Source: Candidatus Chloroheliaceae bacterium (GTDB taxonomy: Bacteria > Chloroflexota > Chloroflexia > Chloroheliales > Chloroheliaceae). Taken from it: 43,100 nt of DNA. Below are positions 17,729 to 25,315 of this stretch, piece by piece (the stretch's first letter is position 1; each line of letters begins with the position of its first letter). The stretch spans positions 1 through 43,100 of the forward strand of contig JACAUC010000018.1 in assembly GCA_013390945.1 (NCBI GenBank). The letters run 5' to 3'. The notes under the pieces are model-generated. The model was not told where the DNA came from. It did no database searches and saw only the letters and a list, made by a program, of their open reading frames with translations. The position numbers were made by a program, and so were the translations under genes.

Positions 17729-17997
17729 TAAGGCCAACTGGCGGAGCAGCATCTTACAATAAACCAAAGCTTGAATTGTAGGAAATAGCTCTGCCTATTT
17801 ACTAATTTTCCTCTCCATACAGCTTTTGGCAGCTTTTCCCCTGTTTTTTACAGCTTAATCTGAGCTAAACTAAGCCTGTACAACATAACGCTTGCAAGCG
17901 CAGGCAAGCTAGAAGAGATGTGCAGAATTTTATTTTCTCTAGCAATGGTTAAGAAGCAGCTTTAGAGTACTGAGCCAAAATCAGGAGGGTTAATATA

Positions 17998-18348
17998 ATG
18001 TTGGCAATCATGGTGATTACTCTGTTTTCTGGTATCTTATTTACGATTCCTTTTTTACTCTCCCTAGCAATAAAAAACCGAGTGAAGCGGGTACGTATTA
18101 GATTAATCGTTGAGGTTGCTTTGTTTGTGGTTACTTGGTTTACCATCTCCGTTTTGTGCGATCAGCGTGTCAATGAATTATTGCACCAAAATAGCTACTC
18201 ACTCAGCTCTGGAGATAGATTGGCCCTAAGTTATGTCGAGGCATTTGCTCTTTGGGGTCATATTCTGTTGGTAATAGAATTTTGTATCTATTTAATCATT
18301 GAAGGAATTGCATCCAGTGTTACCTCTCTTCGGAATGAGGAGGAATAG
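17998..18348 (+). CDS. Small three-helix membrane protein, unknown function
   Basis: 116 residues, not recognised. Three hydrophobic stretches are visible: about 2-25, 36-53 and 84-104, separated by a basic loop (IKNRVKRVRIR) and a polar Ser-rich loop, and followed by a charged tail ending NEEE. A very good ribosome site AGGAGGG lies 8 nt before the ATG, which argues that it is a real gene. It stands alone between the aminotransferase remnant and two miniature elements. A hairpin immediately follows the stop (18349-18380). Confidence 0.65.
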   Translation: MLAIMVITLFSGILFTIPFLLSLAIKNRVKRVRIRLIVEVALFVVTWFTISVLCDQRVNELLHQNSYSLSSGDRLALSYVEAFALWGHILLVIEFCIYLIIEGIASSVTSLRNEEE

Positions 18349-18380
18349 TAGGGATACGCGCTGATAGTTCGCGAATCCTA
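18349..18380 (+). terminator. Hairpin after the small membrane protein gene
   Basis: TAGGGATACGCG pairs with CGCGAATCCTA apart from small mismatches, starting right at the stop codon; no T run. Weak terminator candidate. Confidence 0.4.
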
Positions 18381-18491
18381 TCAATGAAATCTATGTGTAA
18401 CTCCTTCAATTCGTCAGTTGGTAAAACCTTGTTGCATTATCTGAGTTTCTTGTTTGTTTCTGAGTTATTCACTTTAAGGCTTGGTGAATTA

Positions 18492-18583
18492 GTATCTTCT
18501 CAATAAGTAGGGGTTTATTGAATAAACCCGCGTCACATTGGGCGTATGCAATACACCCCTACCACGAAATTTTGAGATGATAC
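18492..18583. mobile_element. Miniature inverted-repeat element, copy C (92 bp)
   Basis: Ends GTATCTTCTCAATAAGTAGG and, inverted, GAAATTTTGAGATGATAC. A perfect 8-bp direct repeat GTGAATTA flanks it (18484-18491 and 18584-18591). Internally GGGTTTATTGAATAAACCC and GGGCGTATGCAATACACCC form two hairpins. It lies in the 583-bp gap 18349-18931 together with copy D; nothing else is seen there besides the hairpin at 18349 and the leader of the next gene. Confidence 0.9.
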
Positions 18584-18687
18584 GTGAATTAACCTAGTTT
18601 AAAAACTGTGATAATCATCATATACTTTGTTTCTTATTAAAGCAATATCCTTTTGAAAGAATCGCTAAGCTTCTTTACATAAAACTC

Positions 18688-18835
18688 GTATCTTCTTTTT
18701 AATTCAGGGTATGGGGCGTATTGCATACGCCCGAAATGAAGCCAATTTGCAACCAGCCTACGGCGGGTTTATGTAAACTGGGTCAACTGGTTGTTCAATA
18801 GGCCAGCTTACAACCCCTACCTATTGAGAAGATAC
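18688..18835. mobile_element. Miniature inverted-repeat element, copy D (148 bp, no target duplication)
   Basis: Begins GTATCTTCTTTTTAATTCAG and ends CCTATTGAGAAGATAC, with GGGGCGTATTGCATACGCCC and GGTTTATGTAAACTGG inside. The flanking octamers TAAAACTC and GGTTCAAA do not match, unlike copies A, C and E. It is the longest copy, with an extra segment (CCAGCCTACGGCGGG) shared with copy E. Confidence 0.82.
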
Positions 18836-18931
18836 GGTTCAAAGTGGGGTTGTTTGCGAAACTTGAGGATCGTGTCATAATATAGCGTTTGAAGTATAAA
18901 TAAAAATTAACTTTATAGTAAGGAGTAGAAA

Positions 18932-19888
18932 ATGGTTCTACAAACAGATATTCGTCATATTGGTGGCTCGACTTTGGAAGTTTCAGCAGTTGGAGTTGGA
19001 ACTTGGCAATGGGGCGATACCTCTATTTGGCAATATGGGCAGAGCTATGGTACTCAGGATGTAGACGATGCTTTTAAGGCCAGCTTGGAGGCAGGAATCA
19101 ATTTTTTCGATACCGCCGAAGTTTATGGCAGAGGTCTTTCCGAAACCCTGCTAGGAAAGGCTGCACGTAAAGCCAATAGTCCGGTGGTAATTGCCACCAA
19201 GTACGCCCCTTTGCCTATGCGTCTCAAGCCTGCCGAGGTGGAGAAGGCACTGGAGGCCAGCCTTAACCGCCTAGGTCTTTCCAGTGTAGATCTCTATCAA
19301 GTTCACTGGCCCTATAGCTTGATCCAGCAGGAAGATTTGATGGTGGCCCTTTCCGGGGCGGTTAAGCTGGGTAAAGCTAAAGCGGTTGGAGTTAGCAACT
19401 ACAATGCCGCACAGTTGGAACGAGCGGCTAACCTCTTGGAAAAATACGGTGTAAAATTGGCCTCTAACCAAGTGCAGTATAGCCTCTTGCACCGCAAACC
19501 CGAAAAGAATGGGGTCTTGGAGGCCTGCCGTCGGTTGAACGTTTCGCTGATTGCCTACAGTCCTCTGGCTCAAGGTTTACTCACGGGCAAATACTCTGGT
19601 CAGGGAGCGACAGAAGTTTCGGGTTTGCGCCGCTTTATGCCTAATTTTCGGACGAAGGGCTTGGCAAAGATCGAGCCGCTTATTAAGGAGTTGAAATCAA
19701 TTGCTGCCGAGCGGGAAAAGACTCCGGCCCAAGTTGCCTTAAACTGGTTATTGAGTCGGGACAAGTTGGTATTGGTGATACCCGGTGCAAAAAATGCAAA
19801 ACAGGCCACACAAAATGCCGGTGCCTTGGGCTGGCAACTCACCGAACGGGAATTTGCCCGTCTTGACAAAGCCTCTGCTGCCATCTAA
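18932..19888 (+). CDS. Aldo/keto reductase
   Basis: A 318-residue NAD(P)H-dependent oxidoreductase with the TIM-barrel fold. The catalytic tetrad is visible as Asp and Tyr in FFDTAEVYGRG, Lys in VVIATKYAP and His in YQVHWP; the cofactor-binding end has SNYNAAQLERA, IAYSPLAQGLLTGKY and LVIPGAKNAKQATQNAGA. AAGGAG lies 7 nt before the ATG. The closest broad type is the plant-like YhdN/AKR13 group, which reduces a wide range of aldehydes and ketones; the substrate cannot be named. It is a single gene, converging on queG through a perfect 30-bp palindrome. Confidence 0.93.
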   Translation: MVLQTDIRHIGGSTLEVSAVGVGTWQWGDTSIWQYGQSYGTQDVDDAFKASLEAGINFFDTAEVYGRGLSETLLGKAARKANSPVVIATKYAPLPMRLKPAEVEKALEASLNRLGLSSVDLYQVHWPYSLIQQEDLMVALSGAVKLGKAKAVGVSNYNAAQLERAANLLEKYGVKLASNQVQYSLLHRKPEKNGVLEACRRLNVSLIAYSPLAQGLLTGKYSGQGATEVSGLRRFMPNFRTKGLAKIEPLIKELKSIAAEREKTPAQVALNWLLSRDKLVLVIPGAKNAKQATQNAGALGWQLTEREFARLDKASAAI

Positions 19889-20012
19889 GCGGCGGCTTTG
19901 TAATACAACTGTAATCTTAACGCCATAAAATCTAAATCTAGCAGTGTTAAACTTTACTTATTAAAGTGAAGTGACATAGATATAGGTAAAGTCCTAGAAC
20001 TTTTTAATATAA

Positions 20013-20062
20013 AAACGGGTTCGGATAAATGATTCTATCAGCTGATAGAATCATTTTCCGTT
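20013..20062. terminator. Perfect 30-bp palindrome between converging genes
   Basis: AAATGATTCTATCAG (20027-20041) is followed without a loop by its exact complement (20042-20056); AAACGG and CCGTTT extend the symmetry outside. It lies midway between the aldo/keto reductase (+) and queG (-), so a bidirectional terminator is likely, though the AT-rich loopless form is unusual. Confidence 0.6.
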
Positions 20063-20072
20063 TATAGACAAT

Positions 20073-21218
20073 TTAGCTCTCAAAGGCTTTTTGCAAAGCC
20101 ACCCTCACTATCTCAGAGGTCTCTTGCACCCACGCCTGCTCAAGCTCTTGTTTGGCCTCCATCCCTCCAATCTGACCCAGCGCCCAGACTAGGTGTGTAC
20201 GCACTAGCTGGTCGGGTTCGTGCCGCAGGGCTTGACTCAGTGGAGCCACCGCCGCCCGGCTAGGGCTATTACCTAGAGCGATAGCAATATTGCGGCGTAG
20301 CCCGGCTCGCTTGGGACGCAACAGGGGACTACCCCGAAACTTTTCGCGGAAAAGCGGCTCGGTTTCGGTCAATCGCAACCATTCCAGCAAATCGGGCTGG
20401 GTGTCAAAAGAATCAGGTGGCTGAAACTCAGGATGGTTAGTAATCAAGGCTCTCTTATTGTAAGGACAGACCTCTTGGCACAAATCACAGCCAAAGACCC
20501 ATTTCCCCATCCCTGCCCGTAGTTCCTCTGGAATCAGTCCCTCCAGTTCTATCGTTAGATAGGAGATGCAGCGGTCGTTAACTACGGCCCAAGGTTCCAC
20601 AATTGCCCCGGTTGGGCAGACCTCTATACAACGGGTACAGTGTCCGCAATTACCCCAACTAGGCGGGTCATAGTCCAGTTCGAGGTCGGTCAGAATTTCC
20701 GCCAGAAAAATCCACGAGCCATAAGTTTTATTTATCAGGTTGGTATTTTTACCAAAGAAGCCCAGCCCGGCTCGTTGCCCTACCGCTCGGTCTACAATCC
20801 GCGCCGTATCCAACACTAATCGGGACGGAAGAGCCGACTCACCTAGATATTCCTTGATCCGCTCAAAAAGCCGCCCCATCATCTTTTTTAGTACGGTGTG
20901 ATAGTTTTGCCCCCAAGCATATCGGGCTATCCGTCCGGTAGGAGCATCTCCAAGTTTCTCCGGTTCCTTGCTTAGATAGCTCATACCCACTGAAATAAGC
21001 GAACGCACCTCTGGCAGCAAATTGACCGGATCAGACGAAAAGCTGGCTCGTTCCGAGGTAAACCAAGCCAGTCCTGCGATGCGCCCCTTTTCAATATGAT
21101 CCAGTAAGCGTAGTTCGGTTTCAGGGAAAGGCAAAGCCGGAGCAATTCCTACCAGATCAAATCCTATTTCTTGCGCTTCACTTTTGATAAATCTGGTTAA
21201 CTCGCTCTGGTTCCTCAC
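20073..21218 (-). CDS. queG: Epoxyqueuosine reductase QueG
   Basis: A 381-residue cytoplasmic enzyme that performs the last step of queuosine synthesis in tRNA, reducing epoxyqueuosine with cobalamin and two 4Fe-4S clusters. The N-terminal domain has LVGIAPALPFPE and IVDRAVGQRAGLGFFGKNTNLI. The ferredoxin-like cluster motifs are CGHCTRCIEVCPTGAI and CDLCQEVCPYNKR (about 193-255). HEAT-like repeats for tRNA contact follow (about 310-381). Length is normal for the form with a HEAT tail. The start is a GTG giving MRNQSELTRF. It is a second B12-dependent enzyme in the window besides NrdJ. It is divergent from the CPBP protease gene (128-bp gap). Confidence 0.96.
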   Translation of the reverse strand: MRNQSELTRFIKSEAQEIGFDLVGIAPALPFPETELRLLDHIEKGRIAGLAWFTSERASFSSDPVNLLPEVRSLISVGMSYLSKEPEKLGDAPTGRIARYAWGQNYHTVLKKMMGRLFERIKEYLGESALPSRLVLDTARIVDRAVGQRAGLGFFGKNTNLINKTYGSWIFLAEILTDLELDYDPPSWGNCGHCTRCIEVCPTGAIVEPWAVVNDRCISYLTIELEGLIPEELRAGMGKWVFGCDLCQEVCPYNKRALITNHPEFQPPDSFDTQPDLLEWLRLTETEPLFREKFRGSPLLRPKRAGLRRNIAIALGNSPSRAAVAPLSQALRHEPDQLVRTHLVWALGQIGGMEAKQELEQAWVQETSEIVRVALQKAFES

Positions 21219-21346
21219 AGCTCAGCCCTTTTATGTTAAAATAACCGCTAGTCATCGGCTGAATAAAACCATCCTCTTTCAGCCCAAAATCGAGTACTGG
21301 TAGGCAATTATATCAGACCAGAGAATTAGAAGGTGGGATAATCATT

Positions 21347-22654
21347 ATGAGCTATAATCCTCCTCCACAGTCTCCAATACCAGCAGACTTTCTACCAGTA
21401 GCAGGGGTTGATCCGGTTGCACCTAAGCCTGTAGTCTACCGTTTGCCTAGCCCCACCGTTGCTACCGTCTGTTTTTTGGTGGCCATGGTCTTGTTTAATC
21501 TTTTGGCTCTGGTTGGTAGGCGTACTTTTGGCCTAAGTTCAATTTGGGTCACTTTTATCGGCGAGATTATTCTAGTAGCAGCTTTACCCCTGATTTTTTG
21601 CAAAGTGTTGAAGTATGACTTTAAGCAGGTCTTTAGCCGCCAGCCCCTCCAACTTGGCACGTTGGCGTTATGCGCCCTAGTTGGGTTAGTCGCCCAGTTT
21701 GCGGTGCGCCTGCCCTCGTTTGTGAGCAATTGGCTCTTACAAATTTTTGGCCCACTTTACCTGCCTGACCAGCTGGAGGATGGTACGCCTGTCGGTAAGT
21801 GGCTTTTGGCTCTGGTAGCACTGGTACTGGCTCCTATTTGCGAAGAAATTTTGAACCGGGGTTTTGTGATGGCAGGCTACCGCAGGTTCGGCTATTGGCG
21901 TTGTATCTTGATCGTGGGCCTCTTTTTTGGCCTCTTTCACCAATATCCCTATCGTCTCTTGGATACCGCTATCGCTGGTATGATCCTGGCTTACCTGACC
22001 CTCACCACTGGCTCAATCTATGCTAGTATGGCGGCCCACTTTGGCTTTAATTTGCTACCTACCATCGTCAACTTCTTCCGTGAGGCCATTAATCAGGCGT
22101 TGCGCGATAGCAACTATGAGTATAGCAATGCCGATATTCTGATTATCACTGGAGACCAAATAGTTGCCAGCATTATACTCTCTTTAATAAGTGCGGCTCT
22201 TCTCTTCCTGCTATTAAGGGTAATTACCCTTCGTACCGCACGAGTGCGTCCCGGTCTGGTTGTAAATTATAATGGTCTCGCCCTTGACTTTGTTGACTCT
22301 AGGGCTGGTGCTACTAATTCTGAAAACGGCTCCTACTACGGCCCGGCTAACCAGCCTTATCGTTACGCTTCCTTCGGCTATCAACCAGTACCCATGCCTT
22401 TCCCAAATCACCTCCGTCCGGTTCAAGCCCTTGAAATTCCTTCGCCTCGGGTTGGATGGGTCATCGCCTTCGTGCTGATCCTAGTTCTTTTTGCTTTTAC
22501 TTCCTACACCGAAATTATGCTGCGGGCGGAGGGCCGCAACCTATGTAGTAGAACGCCACGCATATGTGTTACACAGGTTATCCCTCAATCTTCAAGTAAT
22601 CGCTATATTACTAATCTTATATATCCGGGTTTATCAATTAAGGTTTTCCCTTAA
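21347..22654 (+). CDS. CPBP-family intramembrane metalloprotease
   Basis: A 435-residue multi-pass membrane protein with about eight hydrophobic segments. The Abi/CAAX-protease signature is complete: the paired glutamates in CEEILNRGF (about 165-173), FGLFHQYPYR, and the final His-containing ASMAAHFGFNL. A Pro-rich cytoplasmic N-terminus (1-40) precedes the first helix, and a C-terminal tail (about 300-435) adds a last membrane segment near 370-388 and a Cys-containing external end (NLCSRTPRICVTQ). The role is unknown: CPBP proteases process prenylated proteins, bacteriocins or anti-sigma factors. GAAGGTGGG precedes the ATG. The quinone oxidoreductase starts 67 nt later, probably cotranscribed. 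Confidence 0.88.
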   Translation: MSYNPPPQSPIPADFLPVAGVDPVAPKPVVYRLPSPTVATVCFLVAMVLFNLLALVGRRTFGLSSIWVTFIGEIILVAALPLIFCKVLKYDFKQVFSRQPLQLGTLALCALVGLVAQFAVRLPSFVSNWLLQIFGPLYLPDQLEDGTPVGKWLLALVALVLAPICEEILNRGFVMAGYRRFGYWRCILIVGLFFGLFHQYPYRLLDTAIAGMILAYLTLTTGSIYASMAAHFGFNLLPTIVNFFREAINQALRDSNYEYSNADILIITGDQIVASIILSLISAALLFLLLRVITLRTARVRPGLVVNYNGLALDFVDSRAGATNSENGSYYGPANQPYRYASFGYQPVPMPFPNHLRPVQALEIPSPRVGWVIAFVLILVLFAFTSYTEIMLRAEGRNLCSRTPRICVTQVIPQSSSNRYITNLIYPGLSIKVFP

Positions 22655-22721
22655 AGCGGTCTATGGGAGACTAGATGCTTCTAAGTGGAGTTTATTATTT
22701 AGCAGAAGAGGAGTTAAATAC

Positions 22722-23696
22722 ATGAAAGCGATTCAGTTTTACGAATTTGGTGGGCCAGAGGTATTAAAGCTAGAAGAAGTCGAAGCACCTCAACCAAGGC
22801 TCGGTCAGGTCTTAATCAAGGTGGAGGCCGCCGGGGTAAATTATGTAGATGTAGCCCGGCGCAAAGGAATTTACTTAGAGCAGATACCCTTGCCCTCTAT
22901 TCCGGGAGCAGAAGTAGCCGGAACGGTGGTAAAACTAGGCGGCGGAGTTAATTCAGTTAAAGAGGGTACGCGGGTAGTTGGCCTAGCAGGTGGGCGGGGC
23001 TATGCGGAATACATCGCCCTCTCCGCCACCTCTCTAGCAAGTATACCGCGTGGCTTAGATGCCGTGCAAGCCGTCGCTATTCCTTTGCAGGGGTTGACTG
23101 CTTACCACATTCTAAAGACTTCTGCGCGGTTGCAAGCGGGCGAAAGTGTTTTGGTACATGCTGCAGCCGGTGGAATGGGTCTCTTTTCGGTTCAACTGGC
23201 TAAAGTGATGGGAGCGGGTAAAATAATTGCGACGGCCAGTACTCAGGAAAAGCTGGATTTAGCACTTTCGTTAGGAGCCGACGCTGGGGTTAATTATACC
23301 GAAGAGGGCTGGCCGGAGAAGGTGCGAGAACTTACCAATGGAAAAGGGGTAAATGTCATCCTTGAGATGGTCGGCGGCAAAAATTTCGCTCAGAATTTTC
23401 AATGTCTGGCCCCTTTTGGGCGCGTGATAGTTTTTGGAGTAGCCAGTGGTCAACCCGCTCAACTAAATTCGGCAGACTTGATGCTTAAATGCCAAGCGGT
23501 TATTGGTTTTCACCTCCGGCAAATCTCTACCCGGCCCGAAATCATGAATCCAAGTATGACCGAATTACTGAACTACATCGTCAGTGGGCGAGTCAAACTC
23601 TTGGTTAACCATGTCTTTCCTCTGGCCGAAGCCGCCGAAGCCCACCGTCAGATGGAAAATCGTCAGACAATGGGTAAAATTGTTCTGAAACCGTAG
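22722..23696 (+). CDS. Zinc-independent quinone oxidoreductase (medium-chain dehydrogenase/reductase)
   Basis: A 324-residue NADPH:quinone-oxidoreductase-like protein. The ATG at 22722 is chosen because AGAGGAG lies just upstream and the family starts MKAIQFYEFGGPEVL; the frame runs 231 nt further upstream over the end of the protease gene but without similarity. The GroES-like domain holds AAGVNYVDVARRKG; the Rossmann domain has VHAAAGGMGLFSVQLAK (about 140-156) and AREV-type family features (VNYTEEGWPEKV). No zinc-ligand cysteines are seen, as usual for the quinone reductase branch. It likely reduces quinones or enones in the cytoplasm. Substrate unknown. Confidence 0.9.
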   Translation: MKAIQFYEFGGPEVLKLEEVEAPQPRLGQVLIKVEAAGVNYVDVARRKGIYLEQIPLPSIPGAEVAGTVVKLGGGVNSVKEGTRVVGLAGGRGYAEYIALSATSLASIPRGLDAVQAVAIPLQGLTAYHILKTSARLQAGESVLVHAAAGGMGLFSVQLAKVMGAGKIIATASTQEKLDLALSLGADAGVNYTEEGWPEKVRELTNGKGVNVILEMVGGKNFAQNFQCLAPFGRVIVFGVASGQPAQLNSADLMLKCQAVIGFHLRQISTRPEIMNPSMTELLNYIVSGRVKLLVNHVFPLAEAAEAHRQMENRQTMGKIVLKP

Positions 23697-23762
23697 CCTT
23701 TAGTAAAACAGCGTACAAAAGTCTGCGTTTGCATAGACCCTCTTCTATGGTCTGACCTGAAG

Positions 23763-23828
23763 TTTATGTAAACTGGTTTTCCGGTCTAATAGCTAAAATT
23801 AATTGAAACCAAAACCAGTCTACATAAA
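23763..23828. repeat. Inverted repeat related to the miniature elements
   Basis: TTTATGTAAACTGGTTTT (23763-23780) and its near-exact complement (23811-23828), 17 of 18 bases matching, with a 30-nt loop. The motif GTTTATGTAAACTGG also occurs inside miniature elements D and E. It could be a decayed relative of that family or the terminator of the quinone oxidoreductase gene. Confidence 0.6.
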
Positions 23829-23883
23829 TTATTTTTGAAATTGCTAGTCTATAGAGGCAAATTTATAAACCTGTAAGAAGCTG

Positions 23884-23899
23884 CCGAACCTAGGTTCGG
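23884..23899. terminator. 16-bp perfect palindrome between converging genes
   Basis: CCGAACCTAGGTTCGG lies 15 nt beyond the stop of the Crp-like gene (-) and downstream of the quinone oxidoreductase (+). It has no T run. A terminator or protein site is possible. Confidence 0.4.
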
Positions 23900-23913
23900 T
23901 TAGTGGAATTTTG

Positions 23914-25089
23914 TTAGCAAGCAACTTTTTCCAAACGTTCTAGGTCATAAAGTATGATAGAATGTTTATTTACTTCGAGTAAGCCTTGCTTTTTTAGTTC
24001 GCCTAGACGACGGGTAATAGTTACGCGATTACTACCCAACATATCGGCGAGTTGCTGATGGGTAAGAGGAAAGTCAATCAGCGTACCAGCCGGAGTAGTT
24101 TGACCAAATTCATTGCTTAGCTGTAATAGAATATGAATCAGGCGAGAAGTAATATCACGGGAGAGTAGCCCTTCAATGACCTGCTGAATATCGGCAAGTT
24201 GGCTGGAAAAACTTTTTATAATACCTAAAGCTACGTGAGGAGTGCGCTCCATCGCTTGACGCAGTGCTTCTTCTTCGAGTAGCACAATTTCAGTTTCACG
24301 CAGAGCCATTACCTGAAAGTCCCGAAAATAGCCTGCGGGTGATCCTTGAATGGTACGTGCAAAAACATCCCCCCGTCCAAGGATAGCAAGTACTACCGCC
24401 CGACCATCTGATAAAAATTCCTGAAGTTGAACAGTACCCTCCCGAATAAAGTAGAAACAGTTCTGGCGAGTCTCCAAACTATTAAAGAGAAAAGAACCGG
24501 CTCGGTAGCGATTGATGGAAAACTGACCTGGACCGATCACGCTAGAAAGTTGGGTAAAGAGTTCCAGCGTTTCGGCTTTTTGCTCAATGCGGGATTTAGA
24601 ACGACTATGGAGGGGTCCATGAGAAACGGTATCTACCTGTTCAGTATAGCCTTGCACCAAGGCTACATTTAGGTGACTACACATCCGATTGAATCGGCTA
24701 AGGAACTGGTGCATTGCTTTAGGGTTTGAGCTTAATTCTAGGTTAGTTTCACATTCGGTCAGGGCCATTTCGAGCAAACTATGGACACAGGCTCCACTCT
24801 GTTCAATTATCTGGGTTAAGGGTAGGTGCATACCAGCCATCTCTTTACCCTGCGCTCTAAGTAATTCTAAAAGAGCCTGATCATTTCCGGTCGAAAGGGT
24901 GTAATTAAGCTTATTCCATAAGCGGTGGTGAAAGTCATTAAGTTGGGTCGTTAACTCAGGGTTGAGGTTGCACAAATCGGGATTATTATGAGCGTGTGTA
25001 ACCCAGCGACTTTTGCAGCTTTGTACAATCCGAGTTGCAATTGCCGGATTTCCCACACCTACGGCATGAGACTTTTGAGCGAGAGGCAT
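23914..25089 (-). CDS. Crp/Fnr-family regulator with an extra N-terminal helical domain
   Basis: 391 residues, about 160 more than a normal Crp/Fnr protein. The C-terminal part is canonical: a cyclic-nucleotide-binding-type beta roll (about 180-290, YFIREGTVQLQEFLSDGRAV) and a Crp winged helix (about 310-390; LTHQQLADMLGSNRVTITRRLGELKKQGLL). The N-terminal part (about 45-155) is helical and looks like the RsbRD/RsbU-type sensory domain (WNKLNYTLSTGNDQALLELL, HLPLTQIIEQSGACVHSLLE). That assignment is tentative. There is no FNR-type cysteine cluster. It should be a cytoplasmic regulator with two inputs. Two palindromic sites lie in its upstream region (25113-25179), suggesting autoregulation. 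Confidence 0.85.
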   Translation of the reverse strand: MPLAQKSHAVGVGNPAIATRIVQSCKSRWVTHAHNNPDLCNLNPELTTQLNDFHHRLWNKLNYTLSTGNDQALLELLRAQGKEMAGMHLPLTQIIEQSGACVHSLLEMALTECETNLELSSNPKAMHQFLSRFNRMCSHLNVALVQGYTEQVDTVSHGPLHSRSKSRIEQKAETLELFTQLSSVIGPGQFSINRYRAGSFLFNSLETRQNCFYFIREGTVQLQEFLSDGRAVVLAILGRGDVFARTIQGSPAGYFRDFQVMALRETEIVLLEEEALRQAMERTPHVALGIIKSFSSQLADIQQVIEGLLSRDITSRLIHILLQLSNEFGQTTPAGTLIDFPLTHQQLADMLGSNRVTITRRLGELKKQGLLEVNKHSIILYDLERLEKVAC

Positions 25090-25112
25090 TCACAAGTCCT
25101 CAATCTTACTAA

Positions 25113-25179
25113 GCAGTACTGCCCAATGATAAATTTTAAATTTAAATTAGAAAAATGAACCCCAGTACGGAGCAGTACT
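25113..25179 (-). promoter_or_regulatory. Candidate operators of the Crp-like regulator
   Basis: The perfect palindrome GCAGTACTGC (25113-25122) and the spaced one AGTAC-N6-GTACT (25164-25179) share the half-site AGTAC. The six-base spacing of the second is that of Crp/Fnr sites. They lie 24-90 bp before the start of the regulator gene. Confidence 0.5.
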
Positions 25180-25297
25180 TTGGTCACACTCTAGACAAAA
25201 AGATTATAAAGTTAAATCTATCAGCTAAGCGAGATAAAAGCAGTAGCCTAGATTACAGACTAACCCCGAATTTGTGAATAACTAAACATTAGGAACG

Positions 25298-25315
25298 GCC
25301 CACTCAGCGTGGGCC
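25298..25315 (-). terminator. Small hairpin at the end of the NACHT gene
   Basis: GGCCCAC / GTGGGCC, 7 bp with a 4-nt loop, overlapping the stop codon. No T run, so termination is uncertain. Confidence 0.35.

Noticed and set aside
18349..18931. tRNA or other structured RNA gene in the long gap
   Set aside because: No cloverleaf or T-loop signature; the structure there is explained by two miniature elements and a hairpin.
22491..22721. 77-codon N-terminal extension of the quinone oxidoreductase
   Set aside because: It overlaps the end of the CPBP protease gene, shows no similarity to the family, and the ATG at 22722 has a good ribosome site and matches the usual start.
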